DNA of 64,000 nucleotides from Dasyornis broadbenti (taxonomy: Eukaryota > Chordata > Aves > Passeriformes > Dasyornithidae): the NCBI GenBank assembly GCA_013397935.1, contig VZRN01000659.1, forward strand, positions 2,007,466-2,071,465. Reading direction: 5' to 3'. Position numbers and translations under genes: made by a program. Below, one piece after another: positions 61,416-64,000 of the stretch. Every line of letters starts with the position of its first letter. Within the stretch, counting starts at the first letter, position 1. The notes under the pieces were generated by a model, which was given only the letters and a program-made list of their open reading frames with translations, was not told where the DNA came from and searched no databases.

Positions 61416-62667
61416 CCACTTTCAAGGTGATGTTATAAGAGGGCACATGATCATTCCACACACTCTGGACTTCTAGAAAGGAAAAAATGCCTCTCAGTTT
61501 TCTGTCTTGAGGTCTGGTTTTCAGCTGCCATTAGGCACACACACCTTCCTGTCTGCAATAGCTACAACAGTTGAATAAATCTGGAAGAACACATCAGGCA
61601 GGTATACATAGCCTATATCCTTCTCCAACTGGTGTTTCTTCTTCCGCCTTCCTTAATAACTTTTTGAAGCCTTAAAACCATCTTCTGTAAGTGATAGGTG
61701 CACATTTCCTTTAAACCCAGCTATCTCTTGTATCTAAAAGATATGCTCAGCTGAACTGGTTCACAGTTCACAGGGACACATTTAGGCCTTGCATTTCTTT
61801 TCAGTTGCTTGATAGTGGTGTTTGTTGTTTTGGTTTTGACACGCCTTTCACAAATTCAAAACAAAAACAGACCTGAAAATGCCACCGATTTACAGTCAAC
61901 AGTGGAAACAGTTCACTCAGTTGAACGGATTTCACTTCCCTTATAGCAGATTTACTGCATCTTTTGAAGAATATTGGTATACTACTTCTAAAATTGCAAC
62001 CTGTGGCAGCTGAAAAAAACGCAGGTTATTTCTTTTTTTGGGCAGAGTAGTGAAAAGTAGTTCCACACTGATGCTCACAAACTTTTTAAAACAAGTATAT
62101 GTGCACTGCTTAACTAACTAATGCAATATGAAATGAAGAGAAGTAAATTGGAAGTGGTAGATAAGGATAAACTGTTTCATTGCTTATGTTCTGAGATTAA
62201 CTGATCTTCAGTTAACTAAAGCTATTTGGTTTTGGTCTTGTTCTTGGTTTGTTGTTTTGTTTTAATTCTCAGTACCAGAAGTCCCATTTCTGGAAGAACA
62301 TTTCTTAAATGTTGGCTCTAATTTCAGTGACTGTTGTGAACACCAAGGTAGTTTTGGCTCTTTGGATTCTCAGTGAAAAAATTTTAAAATTATATAATAA
62401 CACATTTTGCAAGTTGAGAGATGTACTCTAAGTGTGATACACATAGTTACAAGGATATTGGCTTTCAGAGTTTTCAGGTGTTGTAGTTGCTAGTTACACA
62501 TAAGTAAAATAACAATACTTACAGAATTTTAATAAATTACTTGCTTGACTGGGACTGTGTTCTTTAGTATCCTGGAATTGTTCAGTCTTCAAGTCTTAGA
62601 GGTAACTTAAAGCATATACAAATACAAACACAAGGACTGTCTTTAATATACTGCTTTTTTTTTTTTT

Positions 62668-62703
62668 NNNNNNNNNNNNNNNNNNNNNNNNNNNNNNNNN
62701 NNN
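62668..62703. other. assembly gap (36 N) after poly-T
   Basis: The N run begins directly after 13 T (62655-62667), which suggests the gap arose from a homopolymer or simple repeat that could not be assembled. Confidence 0.97.
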
Positions 62704-64000
62704 TCCATACTTGCATCCCAGATTTTTCTTTCCTAGTCTTCGTTCTCTATGCATAATATATTCAGCTAGTTTTAAATTGCCTGGTCAGGAAAGGTTATGG
62801 CAAGGCAGAGGGTAACATACGCTACTTTATTTTGTTTGTCCAGAGCCAAGTGCAGTGGTCCCTTGGTCTCTGATGCCAAGCACTCCAAAACTGCTCCAGC
62901 GTGAGCAATATGGTAAATCTTGAAGTTATTCTAGTCTGCCTGACATTACAAACAACACTTTTAGCATCAGGAAAGTGAACTTATATTTGTAGTCCTTTTT
63001 AGTTCAGAGCAATAGAAATGTCTCGCTTCACTATGTCAACTTCTCCAGCCTGACCTCCAGTAATGAAATTGACACAGTTTTTTTTTTTTGCATGTCCATA
63101 TGTTCAAGCTGTAGAAACTTGCTTGCACGCTTCTGATAAAAGCTTTTTTCTGCTCAGTACTTCCTGACTAGCAAATATAGTGATGGATGCAGGTGCTTAG
63201 TGGACTTAGTGACCCATTTAGTCCTTTCTGGGACCATGAGGCATGCTGAAGGCAGAAATTAAAGATCATTTCCTGTCGTATGAAAGGTGGTAGATTTCTT
63301 CCTTGCCATTTCCTTAGGAAGTACAGAGGACACATGCAGCGTTAGGGCTGAAAAATCACGATGATATGAAGGAAAGTAGTTTTATGGCAGTATTTTGTAG
63401 AAGTGAGTGGTTATACTGATTGTTCTTGTTTAGCATTAAGGAATACACAAGACTGAATGTTCATGTCCAGATTCAGGTATTAAAGATTCTATATATGCTA
63501 AATTTTATGGATTTTTTTTTTTTTAGCTTTTCACTACAGAAGGGCATAATTGACAAACATTAGTTGCTGTTTATCTTGCAATATGTTACTTAAACTTTAT
63601 GTTGAGCACAGACTTCTATATTTGCCATGGTGTACCTTGTATACTTGGTTTGAATATTTATGCCAGCTTCTGTGTTTGTGCTATTTTGAAATTAATTTGA
63701 TTTTTTTTTTGCCTTTTTTTCAGTAAAATTGTAACATAACAAATTTATTTAATGTTTCTTTATCACTAGTGTACCATCCTGTGCTTGGTAAACTGCTTGC
63801 TGCCATATTCACAGTGGTTTACAAAGTTCTAGTCCCCCATGTGAGTTACACACAAAACTTGCAGAATTTTATTGTTATCATTTGTGCTTCTGTTGTGGTC
63901 CTTAGCATAACGCTTTGCACAACTGTTCACATGGTTATTTTCAAATGATTGCACTATGATTTTAATTGCAAAGCTAGCTCAAGGCTTCTTGTTTAATATT

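Larger units (their letters stand above)
32712..64000 (+). other. UXS1: UXS1 gene, 5' part (start codon to right edge of window)
   Basis: This is the gene span from the start codon; exons are listed separately. UXS1 converts UDP-glucuronate to UDP-xylose with NAD as a tightly bound cofactor, in the Golgi/ER lumen. UDP-xylose supplies the first sugar of the glycosaminoglycan linker on proteoglycans. Coding exon lengths are 97, 28, 49, 44, 61 and 181 bases. Introns are 12167, 2656, 2095, 3513 and 4772 bases, with intron 6 running past the window. The vertebrate protein is about 420 residues, so roughly 36% of it is encoded here. The catalytic residues of the SDR domain are beyond the right edge. 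The gene looks intact as far as it goes. Confidence 0.96.
58375..64000 (+). other. UXS1: UXS1 intron 6 (5' 5.6 kb; continues past window)
   Basis: The donor is GTAGGT. It contains a GT-rich stretch near 58425-58438, AAAC/AAGC simple repeats near 58973-58992, an A/C-rich strand-asymmetric tract (61213-61415), a poly-T and gap (62655-62703) and another T run near 63511. I searched for a continuation of the enzyme (DQIYHLASPA-like) in all + strand frames by eye and found none. Confidence 0.88.

Noticed and set aside
61135..61476. 113-codon Lys/Gln/Asn/Pro-rich open frame
   Set aside because: Produced by the A/C-rich tract; low complexity and intronic.
58375..64000. UXS1 exon 7
   Set aside because: I looked for the expected continuation (completing Val, then DQIYHLASPA) in the + strand frames and did not find it; it must lie beyond the window or be unrecognisable by eye.
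1..64000. CRISPR arrays, tRNA/rRNA genes, operons, or phage or defence systems
   Set aside because: No regularly spaced direct repeats, no cloverleaf with A/B boxes and no compact gene clusters were seen. The window is vertebrate nuclear DNA, where most of these are not expected.

Overview
This window is ordinary vertebrate nuclear DNA, almost certainly from a bird. The evidence is GT/AG introns of several kilobases, one GC-rich CpG-island promoter in AT-rich surroundings, several truncated CR1 LINEs ending in the characteristic ATTCTATG-like 8-mer, and a fragment of an avian ERVL-type LTR. The species cannot be named from the sequence. Crocodilians and turtles also carry CR1, but the low repeat density and the LTR type favour a bird.

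The only gene I can support is UXS1 (UDP-glucuronate decarboxylase 1, UDP-xylose synthase), on the + strand. Its promoter lies in a CpG island at about 32340-33260, interrupted by a 49-base assembly gap. Six coding exons can be placed to the base: 32712-32808, 44976-45003, 47660-47708, 49804-49847, 53361-53421 and 58194-58374. Their phases join without a break. Together they encode residues 1-153 plus one base of codon 154: the cytosolic tail, the signal-anchor segment, the lumenal stem, and the first part of the NAD-binding Rossmann domain with its GxxGxxG motif. The catalytic part (the Tyr-Lys pair of the SDR fold) lies beyond the right edge. I found no seventh exon between 58375 and 64000.

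The left half (1 to about 32340) looks intergenic. It holds CR1 fragments at 2700-2957 (+), 6364-6675 (-), 22605-23075 (+), 26342-27225 (-) and a back-to-back pair at 31661-32089, plus the LTR fragment at 24563-25038. The remainder is AT-rich sequence with only scattered short open frames, none with a recognisable protein match. A few exact inverted repeats and AT-rich stretches are listed as findings.

The right half is the 5' part of UXS1 with long introns. Intron 1 (about 12.2 kb) holds a ~1 kb antisense CR1 at 38770-39830, a T-rich tract and a gap. Intron 5 holds a T-rich GTGCTTTTT-like array and a CR1 tail. Intron 6 holds an A/C-rich strand-asymmetric tract and a gap. I saw no tRNA, rRNA, CRISPR array, operon or prokaryotic feature, and nothing that amounts to a new biological system. 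The findings are mostly structural details of the gene, its promoter, its repeats and its assembly.
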